Shown here: piece by piece, positions 63,905-64,000 of the stretch
Position numbering within the stretch: the first letter of the stretch is position 1
How the letters are laid out: every line of letters starts with the position of its first letter
NCBI GenBank assembly: GCA_946811185.2
Contig: OX328107.1
Location: 14,969,565 to 15,033,564, forward strand
Reading direction: 5' to 3'
DNA from: Hippopus hippopus
Taxonomy: Eukaryota; Mollusca; Bivalvia; Cardiida; Cardiidae
Length of the DNA stretch: 64,000 bases
Translations under genes and position numbers: made by a program
Notes under the pieces: generated by a model
The model's input: only the letters and a program-made list of their open reading frames with translations
The model's database searches: none
What the model was told of the DNA's origin: nothing

Positions 63905-64000
63905 ATTTCCTCTTTGACAAACGACAAAATTTTAGACTGGTCCAAATTGAAAGCATTAGATAATGACAAAGTAAAGGTGGCTTGAATGACGAAATGAGTC
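63905..64000 (-). mobile_element. MITE family B, cut by the window edge
   Basis: 'ctttgacaaacgacaaaattttagactgg' (split: ctttgacaaacgac, aaattttagactgg) is the reversed family B end; the rest lies beyond 64000. Confidence 0.6.

Overview
This window is AT-rich animal nuclear DNA, most likely from a bivalve mollusc. The evidence is an eukaryotic split gene with consensus splice sites, tRNA-derived SINEs, a 5'-truncated LINE, Tc1-like and Ty3/Gypsy protein remnants, and a very dense load of short non-autonomous DNA transposons. Two dispersed repeats have the texture I associate with bivalve genomes: the block around 48.15 kb with 'gccatgatgaccttgaagtc' plus 'ctcacctgagc', and the 'GACGGACGG ... 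gcgggggtataa' block at 52 kb. That association is from memory; no species is claimed. There is no bacterial or viral gene content, no rRNA, no CRISPR array and no intact transposase.

The best-supported gene is a three-exon, plus-strand gene (coding exons 4515-4698, 23477-23608 and 29380-29453) for a small secreted protein of 129 residues. It has a signal peptide, a His- and basic-rich spacer and one canonical EF-hand calcium-binding loop. Both introns (18.8 and 5.8 kb) are phase 1, and the second cuts the EF loop itself. A second plus-strand exon, also phase 1, is likely at 50701-50849. Several minus-strand open segments (10.44-10.71, 18.56-18.87, 21.3-21.9, 22.7-22.9 and 44.45-44.63 kb) look coding-like but could not be assigned to any family.

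Most of the rest is mobile-element debris. Five short families dominate. Family A (about 210 bp, 28 sites) has TTAA-CCCTT ends and a central palindrome around 'gatcagactgcac'. Family B (about 225 bp, more than 30 sites) has TTAA-CCCTTTACC ends and a central palindrome around 'ggagaaaatgctggtaacc'. Family C (about 255 bp, 14 sites) has 'catgctctgtgaaaagg' ends. Family E (three copies) carries paired TGACGTCA (CRE-type) sites. Family F (about 150 bp) has 'gtattcaccaaccattct' ends. A tRNA-derived SINE family (called D here) has four copies with visible target-site duplications. Larger structures include fold-back elements (7.9-8.9, 36.5-39.2, 45.7-46.2, 48.7-49.6 and 59.2-59.7 kb), a 1.1-kb array of 33-38-bp units in which each unit is itself a hairpin (4.9-5.97 kb), a 44-bp minisatellite directly upstream of exon 2, a 31-bp minisatellite at 39.3 kb and a diffuse satellite-like array at 60.6-61.6 kb.

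Layout: 0-4.5 kb repeats and a LINE relic; 4.5-29.5 kb the EF-hand gene with introns packed with A, B, C, E and SINE insertions plus a Gypsy relic and possible nested minus-strand exons; 29.5-36 kb repeats; 36.5-39.2 kb a composite inverted-repeat element; 39-50 kb repeats and sub-repeat fold-backs; 50.7 kb a probable terminal exon; 51-56.9 kb bivalve-type repeats and two Tc1-like fragments; 57-64 kb repeats, the satellite-like array and a young SINE. All boundaries were set by eye from sequence comparison within the window. Names of superfamilies are inferences from motifs and termini, not database hits.
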